A DNA stretch of 64,000 nucleotides from Gavia stellata (lineage: Eukaryota > Chordata > Aves > Gaviiformes > Gaviidae), in NCBI RefSeq assembly GCF_030936135.1, contig NC_082619.1, forward strand, positions 8,249,208 through 8,313,207, in the 5' to 3' direction. Below, piece after piece: positions 1 through 12,905 of this stretch. Position 1 is the first letter of the stretch. Each line of letters begins with the position of its first letter. The notes below the pieces were generated by a model. That model saw nothing but the letters and a program-made list of their open reading frames with translations, was not told where the DNA came from and ran no database searches. The position numbers were made by a program, and so were the translations under genes.

Positions 1-404
1 TGCAGCCCCTTCCCACGGGATGATGCTCGATCAGGGGAACCTCCTTTTTCTCCCGCCCTCGGGAGCGTCTGAATGATTTCGGAGCACCAATAGCACCCCT
101 GGAATGATGCAATGGGTTTTTTTTTGGGGGGGAAACCAGCTGGTTTTGGTGCCAGGGGTTGCAACCGGCCACCGGCATCGGCCTTTGCCGCCGTGCGAGG
201 GCCCTCTCCCCCCAAACTGCACGGCTCCCGGCGTCTTGCTGCCGCCTCGCTGTCAAAAGACCTTTTCCCTCCAAATACCCAAGAAAAATAACCAAGCTCA
301 CACATATATGTATATAAAAAATATATAGTATTTTCTGTATGAGTCCCATTATATTAGATATATATCCCATATAGATGAGATTAATATATATTATTTATTG
401 CGCC
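1..404. other. Non-coding flank, no gene seen
   Basis: Mixed-composition DNA up to about 297, then AT-rich sequence leading into the pentamer arrays. Open frames on both strands here are short, lack splice context and resemble no protein I know. Confidence 0.6.
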
Positions 405-660
405 ATATATGTCATATCATAGATCATCATATCGTATCATGTCGTATCATATCGTATCATGTCGTATCATATGGTATCATCTCATATCATATCATATCTT
501 GTCATATCATACCATACCATGCCATGCCATGCCATATATATAATATGTAATGAAATTTAATGTAATATAATGTAAAATAATGTAATATAATGTAATATAA
601 CATAACATAACATAACATAACATAACATAACATAACATAACATAATATAATATGCAATAC
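405..660. repeat. Pentanucleotide microsatellite cluster (TATCA, TAATG, CATAA)
   Basis: Three neighbouring pentamer-based tracts: TATCA/TGTCG variants at about 405-535, TAATG/TAATA at about 540-600, and nine CATAA copies at 601-645. The unit length stays at five while single bases drift. AT-rich sequence without clear periodicity continues to about 894. Confidence 0.85.
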
Positions 661-894
661 AAGACAATATAATACAATATAATTTATGGGAATAATAGAT
701 AATATATACTGGACTAATATATAATTTATTCTATATTATTCCCATCATATCATAAATATTACCATATATGGGAATAATAGAGAATAACTGATTAAGTGTT
801 CCTATATGTTATAATATATCATAACATACCACACCATATTTATAACACATGGGGATAATATATAATATATTATTGGAATAATATTGGAATAATA

Positions 895-1170
895 ATTATA
901 TTATATTATATTATATTATATTATGTTATGTTATGTTATGTTATGTTATGTTATGTTACGTTACGTTACGTTACGTTACGTTACTTACATTACATTACAT
1001 TACATTACGTTATTATATATTATTCCCATATAATATACAACATATATAACACATATAACATATATAACACATATAACACATGTAACACATTTAACATATA
1101 TAACATGTATAACATATATAACACATATAACGTATAATGTCTATAACATATATATAACATGTAACACAGA
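895..1170. repeat. Pentamer ladder TTATA-TTATG-TTACG-TTACA, then ACATATAAC repeats
   Basis: TTATA copies to about 920 are followed by TTATG (921-955), TTACG (956-984) and TTACA (about 985-1007). Each block differs from the one before by one base. From about 1025 to 1170 a 9-10 base ACATATAAC/ACATATAACAC repeat follows. Open frames on either strand are products of the periodicity. Confidence 0.85.
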
Positions 1171-1650
1171 ACATATAATATATAGTGGAATGAGGTGACC
1201 TTGTGGCCTCTCCCCTCTCTCTCTCTCGGCCATACCCAGACCTTGAATTTTCTGGCCGCGTTACTAAAAAGGTGGCAAATGAATTCCGAATATACCGTAT
1301 AGCCTATATGATGCCTTCGCAACGCTCGCTTTGGCTTCGAACGCAGAGTTGCCCCTTCCCATCCTACATGGAAAAGCGTCTTTTCAGACGCAGGGGAGCA
1401 CCAGATCCCCCCAAATCCGCCCCTCAGCAGCCCCAAATCCCCATCTGCTGCCGGGGTGAGGGCCCCGGGTGGATTTAAGCTATTTATGGAAAATCCCAGC
1501 CCAGAGGAGCGTGGCCGGAGACTGGCCGCTCCCTGCTCCGATGCTGTTGGATCAAGCCCATGGGAGGACAGCGAGGGATTCGGGGCGATGGGAAGGCGGC
1601 TTGGCCAAGCAGATTGCAACCGGGTTTGCCCCAAACTGCTCCCATCAGCT
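1171..1650. other. Unique non-coding stretch between arrays
   Basis: Ordinary mixed-composition sequence. Nothing recognisable on either strand. Confidence 0.5.
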
Positions 1651-1830
1651 TGCTTTTTCCTCGCTGTTTTTGCTTTTCCTTACCTTTTTTTTGCTTTTCC
1701 TTACCTTTTTTTTGCTTTTCCTTGCCTTTTTTGCTTTTCCTTGCCTTTTTTTTTTTGCTTTTCCTTGCCTGTTTTTGCTTTTCCTTGCCTTTTTTTGCTT
1801 TCTTCTCTTCTGCTCTTCCTTGGTTTTTTT
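1651..1830. repeat. Polypyrimidine minisatellite (TTTTTGCTTTTCCTTRCC)
   Basis: About seven imperfect copies of an 18-21 base unit with core TTTTGCTTTTCCTTGCC; the + strand is almost purely pyrimidine. The complementary strand reads as a Lys-rich frame, which is a composition artefact. About 500 bases of unique sequence follow before the next array. Confidence 0.85.
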
Positions 1831-2324
1831 TTCCGCAAAGGCATGCAAGCAGCCAAGCCTCCTCTCCCAGCTAAGAATTCGGGGTGAAAAATGTCCTTCT
1901 TGGGCACGGAGGCTCGTTTCTCCCCCAAATCAGTTTTTTTTTGGGGGGAGGATATTGCTGCAAAAGGAAAGCATCACCTGGGTACTTAAATTCCTGCCAT
2001 TGCTTCTGTTCCCGGTGGAGCGTCCCGCTAACATCCATAAATGCCCCAAACCAGAGCTTTTTCCCCTCAAAATGCAGTAGGATCATAGCCTGATGCTCCA
2101 GAGAAATTAAATTATGCAGAACCCCTCTATTTTGGGGAAAAAAAGAGAGTGGAAATAGTCATTTGTGCAAACAAGAGGGTGCCGCGTTGTCGCCGTCAGC
2201 TGGAGTTTTGCAGCTGGGATCAGGGGTGGTTTCAAAAGGGTCAGCTTGAATTTTGCAGGAACTTAACCTGTGTTTCGAAGACGGTTGAACTGATTCAGCG
2301 CTTCCAGCGCAAGTGTCTGGAGCA

Positions 2325-3195
2325 ATGCAAAGTTGCAAAGGTCCAGGCAAAGTTGCCAAAAAAAAAAAAAAAAAAAAGTGCGAAACTTTTGCATTGCAAA
2401 GTTGAAAAAGAAGCCAAACGGGCATTGCATTGCAAAGTTGCAAAAAAATGCAACTACACATTGCACTGGAAAGCTGCAAAAGTGCAAGCATGCTGTGCGT
2501 TCCAGAGTTGCCTGAATGTGCAAGCACATTGCATTGCAAAACCAGCAAGCACTTTGCATTGGAAAACCTGCAAGCACATTGCATTGCATGGCATCACAAA
2601 AACTGCAAACAGGTTGCACTGCAAAACCTACAAACACTTTGCAGTGCGTTGCATTGCAAAAACTTCAAACAAAAGTTGCATTGCAAAACCTGCAAGCACG
2701 TTGCATTGCATTACATTGCATTGCAAAACCTGCAAGTGCATTGCATTGCAAAACCTGCAAGCACGTTGCATTGCATTACATTGCATTGCAAAACCTGCAA
2801 GTGCATTGCATTGCAAAACCTGTAAGCACATTGCAGTGTGTTGTATTGAAAAAACGTCAAACGTGTTGCATTGCAAAACCTGCAAGCACATTGCGTTGCA
2901 AAACCTACAAACACGTTGCATTGCATTACATGGCATTGCATTGCAAAACCTGCAAGCACACTGCATTGCATAGCACCACAAAAACTGCAAACAGGTTGCA
3001 TTGCAAAACCTACAAACACTTTGCAGTGCGTTGCATTGCAAAAACTTCAAACATGTTGCATCGCAAAACCTACAAACACATTGCTTTGCATTACATTGCA
3101 TTGCCTCACAAGACCTGCAAACAAATTGCATTGCAAAACCTGCAGACACATTGCATCGTATCACATCGCAAACCCTTCAAACTTGCAAAGTTCCT
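2325..3195. repeat. Minisatellite built on TTGCATTGCAAAACCTGCAAGCACA
   Basis: About 870 bases of degenerate units of roughly 20-30 bases. Each unit contains TTGCATTGCAAAA followed by CCTGCAAGCACA, CCTACAAACAC or ACTTCAAAC. The first part (2325-2520) is more diverged and includes a run of A at about 2355. Higher-order repeats are visible: the block around 2690-2760 recurs at about 2760-2820, and 2580-2680 recurs at 2970-3060. Unit lengths keep several frames open (up to 274 codons), but the peptides are only repeat translation. Confidence 0.9.
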
Positions 3196-6100
3196 CAGGT
3201 GCCAGCGTAGAGTCGATTTATTGCTGTCGCCAACAAATTAGTTCCAGTAACTCTGTGTTTTTCTGAGGCGAGGAATGAATTCCCTCTTCTGTTTTGCCTT
3301 TGGAAACTCCAGTTTAATGATGGGAATCTTTCTTTGCGCAGAGGATTACCCCTGCCCCCTTTTAATTTATAATCCTTTTATTACCATTTAGCTTTTCTTA
3401 TGTGACCTGCTGCCTGTCCCCTCGCTTGCGAGCCCAAATTTGTTGCTTATTCTGAAGTCACGAATGATTTATTTTCCTTTGAGCGTGGTTTTTCCCTGCT
3501 CGGGCTGAGCGGTTTTGCAGACACCAACTCCAAAAGTTGCTTTAAGCCTGTTTGAAGCTATTGATGCCGCCGTAAAAGGGGATGCTCCGGCTGAGCATCG
3601 TTAGCGCTGGGGCCTTATTAGTGCAATTTAATATTTGTTAAGTGATCGCAGTGTATTTTGAGCAAATAAAATTAAGCCTCGTGAGCGGTTTTTCCCGATG
3701 ATATGCAAAAATTCCTCTCTATTAGCCCTGGATGCTCAGCTCCTTGCCAAGATGCATCCATAGGGCTGATGCAGAGCCAGGGCTCCAAGGCCGGATGGCA
3801 AGAAGCGATTCCACAATTCAGGTTTAATCCTTATTTTTAATTTTAAAAAATGCTTTAGAAATTTATTCCCGGTTTTGGGATGCATCCAGCTGTGGGAAAA
3901 CATCTGTAAGGATGTTAAACGCCCGTTGGGTTGCTTGAAATTCAGATTTTTGCCTCAAAACCCCCAGTGAGGGGGGACCCAAACGAGGACACAAAAACGG
4001 GGGTTTAAGGACCAAAATTAGTGGAATTTTAATTCTGTTTTTTTTCAAACTCTGGCGTTTACGTTCCCATGGCAACTGGTATTTTTATCCTCTTGGTTCT
4101 GCGCCTTGCGAGATGGAGCCATCGGGAAATATTTTCCCTCCCGAGACTCGCGAAGGTGTTGGGGTAGGGTCAGAAGGGAAATAAAATACATCCCCACCCG
4201 CCAATAAAAAATAATACGCAGGAATCTGGGTGACGTCCTTCTCACTAGGAGCAAAAAAAAGGCAATTTTGGGGATGCTGCAACCCAACGGGCCGCGGGTC
4301 CTTGTGCAAACCTTGAAAACGCACCAAAAAACCCCCCAGAAACAAACGAAAACAGGTAATTTGTGCTGGGAAAAAAATCTCACTTTTCCTTCTCTGTATC
4401 ATTGTGAAATGCTCCGGGTTGGGGTGCGGCTTTATGGGCTGAGTTGGAGCTCAAGGAACTCGTGAAACCAAGAAAAAATATCCCAAATTTTCAATGGAAT
4501 AAAATTATCCAGACCCAAAACAGCCTTTGTCCGCAGACAATTGTTTGTATTGAGCTGCTTTTACTTTGCCAAATCTCATCGCTACCTTATTACCTGGGGT
4601 TACTTGCCGGCGTGATGCATATTATTTTTTTAACAATTTCTCCAAATTTTTCAGAGTTCAGGTCTGCTATTTATTGTAATTTTAGTTTTTTCCATTGGAG
4701 ACAAGCTCCTTGCTGGAATTCCCTAAAAATCAGTGAAAATGGAAAAAATTGGGAATTTTTAGAATTTTACATATTTGGACTTTGCGGTAGGAACCGATGC
4801 CTGCGGGTCGCGGTTGCAGGGCAAGATGAGGCAGGAGCTAGAAATGCAGATTTTAAGGTGAAAAGGACCTTAAAACTATAGGATTTTGCTCCTAAACCCC
4901 AAAGTGAGGGCAATTTCACTCAAAAACGGTGCCGAGAATTTAGGCAAAATCCAAATTGGGTCGAGGTTACTGCACTCTCCCCCTAATATTCAAACCCTAT
5001 ATATAAAAATTATTTTTTAATATTAATTTTTTCCCATCACGGCGGGGATTCTAGCATCAACGGGCTCCTGGCCATCGGTGAAAACACCGAATTAAGCAAA
5101 AATTAAAGATTATTGTGCCGTATTTTTTCTCTCGCCTGACTCAAACAATGCTGTTGGCATAGAAACAGCCTTTTGTGGAAAGGTCACCTGCAAGGAGGAT
5201 GGTTTAGGTGTAATTCAAGGAGATTACAGGGGATTAGGGTATGCTTCTATATCTATTTTTTATGTGGAGAGGGTGCATATGTATCCTAGTGTGTATATAT
5301 ATGCATATATACTCACTTGCGCATGCGTACTCATATATATATTTATATGCATTTTTTTAAAGGAAATTTTATAAAGGAGCAATATCCAGGAAGGTCTGCT
5401 GAATTATAAAGTCTACGATAAAGGTTTTATTTTTTTCCTATTTTTTTTTTCCTACTTTTTCCCCCCCCTCCCGGCCGCGTGCGGTGGGGCGATATCGGAA
5501 CGGAGCGCTTCTCCTCTGTGTTTTTCGCTTGGCTTTAATTAAACCTCAGGCAGGGCTGGAAAAATGTGGCGAGACGAGATAATTGTGCTTATTCCCTGCG
5601 CGGGGCTGTAGCCCAGGCTCGGGGGAAAAAAAAAAGAAAAGAGAAATTTGGGGGCGATGCAAAGGTGATGGAGGGCGGCCGAGCTGCTCTGTCAAGGATG
5701 GTGGAGGTGCGAACTTCGGGACGAAAAACTTGCTTTACAGCCCATCGACGGCTCCAAAACCACCGGTTTTCCTCCCATTTTGCAACACTGCGTTTTTACA
5801 CCCTGCTCCTGGAACCAGAAAAAATCAGTAAAACTCTTATTTTTTTACTGCAACCGGCCTGGAACGCTTTGCTTTTATTTTCTTTTTTCTCTTTTTTTTA
5901 AATTTTTTTTTTTTTTTTTGGCAACGCATGGCCAAGGCAGGAATTTAAAAGGTGAGATCATTGGAAAATTACATTTATATTGGATAAAAACCCCATCTCC
6001 CCTGTGCATGGCTCCCTGCAGCCGGTGCGACTGCAGGGAAAAAACTCCCGGTGCCGTTTCCCCCCGAAATCCCCCCAAACTGATGGGGGTGAGGGGGTGG

Positions 6101-9100
6101 CATTAATGCAAAATACAGTGAAAATCCCCCCCAAAATCAAATGTTGCCTCTTCTAGAGGAGAAAAACCATCTTTTTTTCCAGGGATTTTCCCCACTATTA
6201 AGGAAAATCAGTGCATTGGAAATGGTTTTGGAAGGTGGAAGGGGCTTCCCGCACCCTAATTTTATCCTGTTGGGATATAATAAGAGAGGAGAGCTGTGGA
6301 AATGTGGAAATAACTGGCAAAAAAAGGGTTCAGAGAGCCTACAGTAACAAAAATCCATGTTTCTCTTCTCTGCTCTTCTCTTCCTGTGTAGCTATAACAG
6401 ACCGTGGTAGCAAACATTTGGTTCAGATTACTTTTTGGTGATTACAGCTTGTCAGAAAATATTGTTTGCGTCCTGGAGGAAATATTATATTTTAACTTTG
6501 TTTTCATTCCAAGAAGTCAAAATATTGATTTTTTAAAATATATATATATATATATATTTTTAATTTTTTTTTCATGGTAAAACTCCAAAAGCGTTTTCTG
6601 TTTGGACACATGGAAGCAAAAAACTATCGGCTCCGTCTGCAGACGTGAAATGTTTTGACATTTTTAAATGTTAGTTTCCAATTGACATTTCAACTTAAAA
6701 TAGCATTAAAATGGCACCGAGTGAAGCTGTTGATTCAAACCAAAAATTAAATTTCATTGAGGCATTTCAAAACTTAATGTTTTTCTCCATTCTGAACTAG
6801 CGCTTTGGAAAAAGGAACATTTATCGCTGAAGAAATCAAATATTTCCTCCCAGTTTTGGTATTAAATAGTCCCAGACCCACTTTACCACAGAACAGTGGT
6901 CACTATGCTGGACCCCCTCTGGCTGCCCACTTTGGTGGGGAAGAGATGGCAAAGAAGGTTTTTTTCGCATCTAATTTCAATATTGGATAAATCACCGCAT
7001 ATTCCTCCCTCCCAAAAATATAAAAATCCCCAAATAAGTCACATAACTGAAAAAACCCCCAAACTTGTATTTATTCCCACACTGGTTGATGGCCAACGGT
7101 GTTGGAGGTGGGATGCGCCTATTCAGCAGGGAGCAGCTGTGTGGGAGATCAGCCAATAATATCTCAACGGAGAGCCGAAAAGCTACAGCGACCCTCAAAA
7201 TCCTTTCACTCTCATTTATCCCAGTCTTTGCAGCTCCTATTTCATGGTAAATAAAATGGGGGCCAGCATTGAGCGCCGATAAACCAGCCGTGTCCAGCAC
7301 AGGCGGTCATACAGTAAGTTGATCGTATGGCATGTTGACTTGCATCGGTTCCCAATTAATTAATTGGCTCAGTTTCTCATTTGATTTTGGTTATTTTTTT
7401 GGTAGGTCTTGAATTTGGGCAGGTTTTGGGTATCTTGGAGGTTCCCTAAGAGAAAGCAGCCATCAGGAGTGGGAAAAGCAGGGAGGGGTTTGCAAGTGGC
7501 GGTGATTTGGATGTTTTCTCTGGTGCTGATGGAAGGGTTGAGGCAAGGCGTTCGCTTTTCACTCATCATGGTTGGAAACGGGGCAGAAGGGTCTTCTCGT
7601 GGGTTGACATGGTTTTGGTTGGAGAAACGGCATTTCTGAATGCCCAAAAGGTGATGAGCACCTGCAGCCAGAGAAGTTGGAAGAAGGTTTTGCTGCTTCT
7701 CATGGTTCTGCTTCCATCACCCCAACAAAGAAAGACAGAAAACTCCTTTTTTAGGGTTTGGGTTTGGGTCCTCCAGTGGTGCCAGTCAGCATCTTTCGAG
7801 TGGATATCCTCACTTTTTTCCCTGAGAAAGGCTCATTTCTATCCTCTGACTTCTTCTCATAGACAGCTCCTCTTGGAATGGACCTTGTGGCCTCTTTCCA
7901 CAAGTTAGAACTAAGAAATATTTAATAAAGAGGTGATTTAAGCTTTGGGAAAATTTCCATATGAAAAATTGCCATTTCCACTGGGTCACTCAATGGCTCT
8001 TTAGAAAGATCTTCTCGAGTTTGACCCGAATTGATGGCCAAGGCTACAACTGCAGAGTGCTCTTTCCAGCCCGAATTGCCAAATGAGGTTATAAATAGTC
8101 TCTTCTGGGGATTTCTTGCAATATCTGAAATCACTTTATAGGGGCGTTTGATTTTTATGGCAGTCTTCGGGCAGTTGGCTTGAGTCCTCCTTCTATGTAG
8201 CATAGTCATCAACGCAGGGTTGGCTCTTCTCTGAAGGGTCAATGCGTTACTCGTCGTTGTAGTCATCAGCGCAGGGTTGGGTCTTGTCTGAAGGGTCAAT
8301 GCATCACTGGTTGCTGTTGTCTAATAAGTGTTCAAATAAATCCCTGTCAGTAAATGCTTCATAACCATGGTTTGTTGGGGAAGGAGAACATCTGTTTTCA
8401 AGATCTTTCCAGAATTTGCCTTTTTCTCGCTTGGAATTTGACTAAAAATAAGGAAATTCTCAACTTCCACAGAAATGAAAGCACCGAAAGACGATGGTCT
8501 GGGAACATTCTAATATTGAGGTTTTGGACATGAACTTTATGGCTTTCATTAATTTTATTTGAATATTAACAGCTAACAAGCATGGATCAACACTAATTAA
8601 CTGGTCAGAGGCGCGGGTTAACACCACACCCAACGCTCCATGGGTTAAACGCTACGTCCACGCTTACTCTCAGATTGCCAGATTTCATTTTGGTGGAAAA
8701 AATGCTGAAAATACGCATCTTTTCCTGAGAAATGTCTCATTTCCTGAAACTGCATTTTTCATGGAAGACCTCCGTGATTTTTTTTGGTGCGCGCTGGGTG
8801 CAGACGTTGGTAGTAACACCTTGTACCAAGGTGTGCAGAGCACATGCAGCTCAAATCTATCACAGCCTTACTGCAGGCTATTAATAGTTTATTAACTCTG
8901 TTTAAACTCTGCCTAAAAGCTCCCGGTGTGCCAGGTGTCTCTGCATAGAAGTTATTAAGAAAAGAGGTTTTTAATTGAATTACAGAGTGGCACCGGGGCA
9001 CATTTGCAACCCACGCTGTGCCCTGCGTAGCCACGTTTCTGCAAATATTCATGTGCATATTCACGTGCAATATAATATTGGTGAATTTTGGGGGGGTGCG

Positions 9101-10670
9101 CTCCCTCTCTCCATAAGGATTGAAGCATTGCTGGGAAAAAAATGCTTTTCAGGAGATCATTTCAAGCGGCGTTTCTCGCTGAGCCAACCCAAAGCCTGAG
9201 GTTTTGCATGAGCAATCAAAAGTAGACTGAAGTTTGCAGGGATGAGTATTTGATGCCAATCGTCTTGGAATAACTCGGGTAAGGGGAAAGCCCTGAATTT
9301 TAGAAATCCATTCCCATAACAAGAAAAGAAGATTTTTTCCAGCCTTCTCCTACCTAGGGGGAAACTCAAAGTTCAGGGAAGGCTTATGGATGGTGAAAAA
9401 TTTTCTGCTGCTGGAAGATTTGTGCCCCAGAGATGGGAACTTACAATTTATATTTATTTTGATTGCTGATACACGCCAAGGGGGGATCCCATCATTTGAT
9501 CTCAAGCACTCCCTTTCTGCCAAACATGGAAAAAATAATTTTTTATTTCATTTTCTGCCCTCTTTCACTTTGCTGTGATGTTTCTTTGTCTCCCGTCGGT
9601 CCCTGGGTATCAAGAGTCAAGCCGGGACATTAATATTGATGCAGACCTCGGTTATTAGGAGCTGCATTTCCGAGCATGCCAGCAGCATATAAATACTATT
9701 ACCGGGTAATTAGTGAGCATCAAGCTGAGTTTGGATTGAGCAGGGCTTGGTGTCCTACTTTTGGGGTTTGGTTTTTTTGGGGGTTTTGCCCCAAGTAGGA
9801 GGCGGAGAAAAGGAAATCCCAGCTCGGGAGCACCTGGATGCTCAATGAAACAGAAAGAAGCAAAACAGAGAGGAAAAACTAGAAGAAAGAAGATCTTTGA
9901 GGGTTTTTCCTTTTTGAAAACCTCCTGTATTTGAAATGCAAAATCACTTCCAAGTTTCCTATTCATTTTTCACCTTTTTTTTTTTGGTTGCTTCTATCCC
10001 TTCTTGCCGTGGTGGTTTCTTGGTTTGCAATTTCTCTTCCTGTGCCCCACTTTAATTTTGTTCCTCTGATCCTGTATAAGTTTTGAAAAGCTTCAGTGTT
10101 GCCAAAAGGCAAATGCAACTGGGTTGCTCTGTTTGGATGCACCTGAAAAACGGGTGCTCCTTGCGTTTCCTCGCTCTCCAGCCCTTGCTGGATGGGGGAA
10201 ACCCTTTTATTTGATCCTCTTCCCCCATTCCTTTCTCCCTGGTAAATACAAGAAGAGTTTTTCCATCCAAACAGAGACAAGGAGACATCCCAGGGTTGTG
10301 GCTCTGTCACCAGGTTCTTCCCTTTATACCATCGCGGGGCTTCGATTGAAACACCGTGAATAATTTAGGGGCATTTTGCATCTTTTATACCTCTGAACTT
10401 CCACTAAAAGGGGTTTTGAGATGCTGCTGTCTGCAAAATAGCGTCTGAAGGTGAAGAAAACCCTCAATTTTGCATAAGCTAAAAGGGACATGGATGGGGA
10501 GCAGGTCTTTGCCAGGGGAGCATCCGAATGCGGGGAGGTTTAACACATTAATTTCACGTGTTAACATCGGAGAAAGGGCATCTGCGGTGAGCACAGTTTG
10601 GCCCTGGTGTTTCCCTGTCTGGAAGCATTAGGGAAATGGGGAGGTTTGGGGTTTGTGGGGAGCCATCTGG
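3196..10670. other. Long non-coding stretch, 5' flank or 5' UTR intron of PKNOX2
   Basis: Unique AT-rich DNA. I see no coding exon and no CpG island. Simple tracts include ATATAT-type sequence at about 5260-5350 and a TA run at 6536-6557. A small duplication lies at 8204-8320 (listed separately). Segments such as 3590-3670 and 9590-9730 keep TAAT/ATTA-rich texture typical of conserved non-coding DNA, but that is only an impression. Confidence 0.5.
8204..8320. repeat. Two-copy 57-bp tandem duplication
   Basis: AGTCATCAACGCAGGGTTGG at 8204 recurs as AGTCATCAGCGCAGGGTTGG at 8261. The following CTGAAGGGTCAATGC segment is also repeated. A few substitutions separate the copies. Confidence 0.85.
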
Positions 10671-11405
10671 TAAATCACTGGGGTGTGCTGCAACTGAGGG
10701 AAATCATTGCATCTCACCACTTCTGGGGGTAAATCACAGTGGCTCACTGCTTTTGCGGGTAAATCACTGCAGTTCACTGCTTTTCAGGCTAAATCACTGC
10801 GGCTCACTGCATCTGGGGGTAAATCACTGCGGCTCACCGCTTTTGGGGGTAAATCATTGCTTCTAACGGCACCCGGGGTGCATCACTGCAGTTCACTGCT
10901 TCTGGGGGTGAATCACTGCGTCTCACTGCGCCTGGGTTTAAATCACTGCAGTTCACTGCTTTTCAGGGTAACTGACTGCGGCTCACTGCACCTGGGGGAA
11001 ATCATTGCGACTTACAGCACCTGGAGGAAATCACTGCGTCTCATTGCATCTGGTGTAAATCACTGCAGCTCACTGCTTCTGGGGCTAAATCATTGCATCT
11101 CACTGTATCTGGGGGCAAATCACTGCGTCTGGGGGTAGATCACTGCAGTTCACTGCTTTTGGGGGTAAATCACTGCGGCTCACTGCTTTTGGGGGTTAAT
11201 CATTGCGACTCACTGCAACTTGGGTTTGAATCACTGCAGTTCACTGCTTTTCGGGGGTGAATCACTGCAGCTCACTGCTTCTGGGGGTAAATCACAGCAG
11301 CTTATTTTATCTGGGGTAAATCACTGCAGCTCACTGCATCCAGGGTAAATTCCTGCAGCTCACTGTATTTGGGGGGTGAATCACTGCACCTCACTGCACC
11401 CAGGG
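10671..11405. repeat. 30-bp minisatellite, about 24 copies
   Basis: The unit is close to GGGGGTAAATCACTGCAG followed by TTCACTGCTTTT. Most copies are exactly 30 bases, so + frames stay open and read as 10-residue repeats such as GVNHCGSLLL. Copies diverge more at the right end. No start or splice context suggests translation. Confidence 0.92.
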
Positions 11406-12329
11406 GTGCAACCCCAGCTTCTTGCCCTGCTCCGAAGTTACCGTCCCCTTTTTTTTTTTCAATTGCAGCTCAGTCACCGGGTTTCCCTCACCGTGGGGGT
11501 GTTTTGGGACAAATCTTCCTGTTTTCAGGCCTCTTCGTCACGCAGCCTCGTTAGTGGCACTCTAATGAGAGCACGCCTGCATCTCCCCACTTTCGGATGC
11601 TCGAGGAGGACTTTTCCTTTCGGGGGCTGGCTGCATCCCGGGGCTGTGCGAGCAGCAACATGTGGGCTTTGGCAGGGCGTCTGCGTCAAGCTGCTGGAAA
11701 AGATTTTAAATTCCCGACTAATTTCTTTTCCGCCAAACAAATGATTCTTCAGAAGGGCCTTTCCTCGCAGCTGCTAAGCCATTTAATTTATCTGAGTCAT
11801 TTACAATTTGTGATGGGACTGTTAATAGCCTGATGTGGGGATCAACATCACTTAGACGTGGGGGTTGGTTTCTTTCTTTTTTTTTTTTCCTTTTTTTTTG
11901 GCCTTTTGGCTTTTAATTTCTTTCTGGATTTGCCCCCAGAGGCACAAAGCTGTGTTTGGAAAACGTCAGCTCCGTCTCCCCAGCCCCTTTGTCATGCTGG
12001 GGCGGCTCGAGCTGAAAGCGCAAACCGCAGCCCACCCATGGGGACGTGCCGCCCTGCTACTACTTAACTGCTTCAAAGTACCTGTCTGTGATATGAAACA
12101 TGCCGTAAAATGAATATATTCCAGATGTCCCTGCAAATTCCCCTCAGCTTCACCATCCACCTGAAAGCAGCTGACGCGGCGAGGCTCCTCGGTCCCCACC
12201 GTCTTACTAGCTGCCCAAAGGAGCGGGATGGTAGCTCATTTGGGGTTGCAGTTTAGGGGGGGGGTGGCTATCACTGGAGCAGGGTGATGCCCCCAGGTTC
12301 TGCCCAGTGCAGTGTGGGGTGAGCGATGC
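11406..12329. other. Non-coding stretch between arrays
   Basis: Unique DNA with a T-rich run at about 11876-11900. The part at 11735-11835 is AT-rich, low in simple repeats and looks like possible conserved non-coding sequence. No gene seen. Confidence 0.45.
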
Positions 12330-12905
12330 AGCCAGTGAGGTCCCAGGGGGTGATCGCCCTCCTTGGGATTGGGGAAGGGGGTCTCCATCCTTGGGTTTTG
12401 GGGGGATCTTCATCCTCGTGGCTGGAGGGGATCTCTCTCCTTGGAAGGTTTCCATTCTTAGGTTGGGGGATCTCCATCCTTGCAGTTTGGGGAATCTCCA
12501 TCCTCAGCGTTGTGAGGGTCCTTGAGTTTTGGAGATCTCCACCTGTGGGGTTTGGGGGTCCCCATCCTTGCAGCTAGGGGGATGTCCATGCTTGGCATTA
12601 GGAGGATCTCCATCCTGGTATTTTGTGGAGTTCCATCCGTGCAGCTGGACATCTTTACCTTCAGAGTTGGCGGGTCTCCATCTTTGGATTATGGGGATCT
12701 CTGTCCTTGGGTTTGGGGGGGAATCTTCAGCCTTGGGGTTGATGGATCACCATACTTGGTTATGGAGGATCTCCATCCTCAGAGATTCCCCATTCTCATA
12801 GTTGGGGGATCTCCACCCTTGAATGTTCTCCATCCTCAGGGCTGGGGGATCTCCACCCATGGAGGCTCTCTGTCCATGGAGGGAGGACCTCCGTCCTCCA
12901 TCCTG
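12330..12905. repeat. Minisatellite with GGGGATCTCCATCCTTGG core
   Basis: About twenty degenerate copies of a 25-30 base unit made of GGGGATCTCCATCCT followed by TGGGTTTG or TCAGGGTTG. Unit length varies, so the frame is not held. Flanking sequence from 12240 shows weaker copies. Confidence 0.88.

Noticed and set aside
2149-3241. Frames of up to 274 codons (ALHCKTCKHIA repeats) on +, similar on -
   Set aside because: Repeat translation of the TTGCATTGCAAAA array; no splice or start context.
4063-4076. GTTCCCATGGCAAC as a second RFX X-box
   Set aside because: The right half fits, but C stands where the consensus needs a purine, so only a half-site is supported.
5460-5520. CpG island / PKNOX2 promoter
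   Set aside because: A short GC-rich patch of under 100 bases with few CpGs; no initiator or first exon can be supported anywhere in 1-30421.
10671-11405. CRISPR-like regular repeat
   Set aside because: Units are contiguous and without unique spacers, in vertebrate DNA: a minisatellite.
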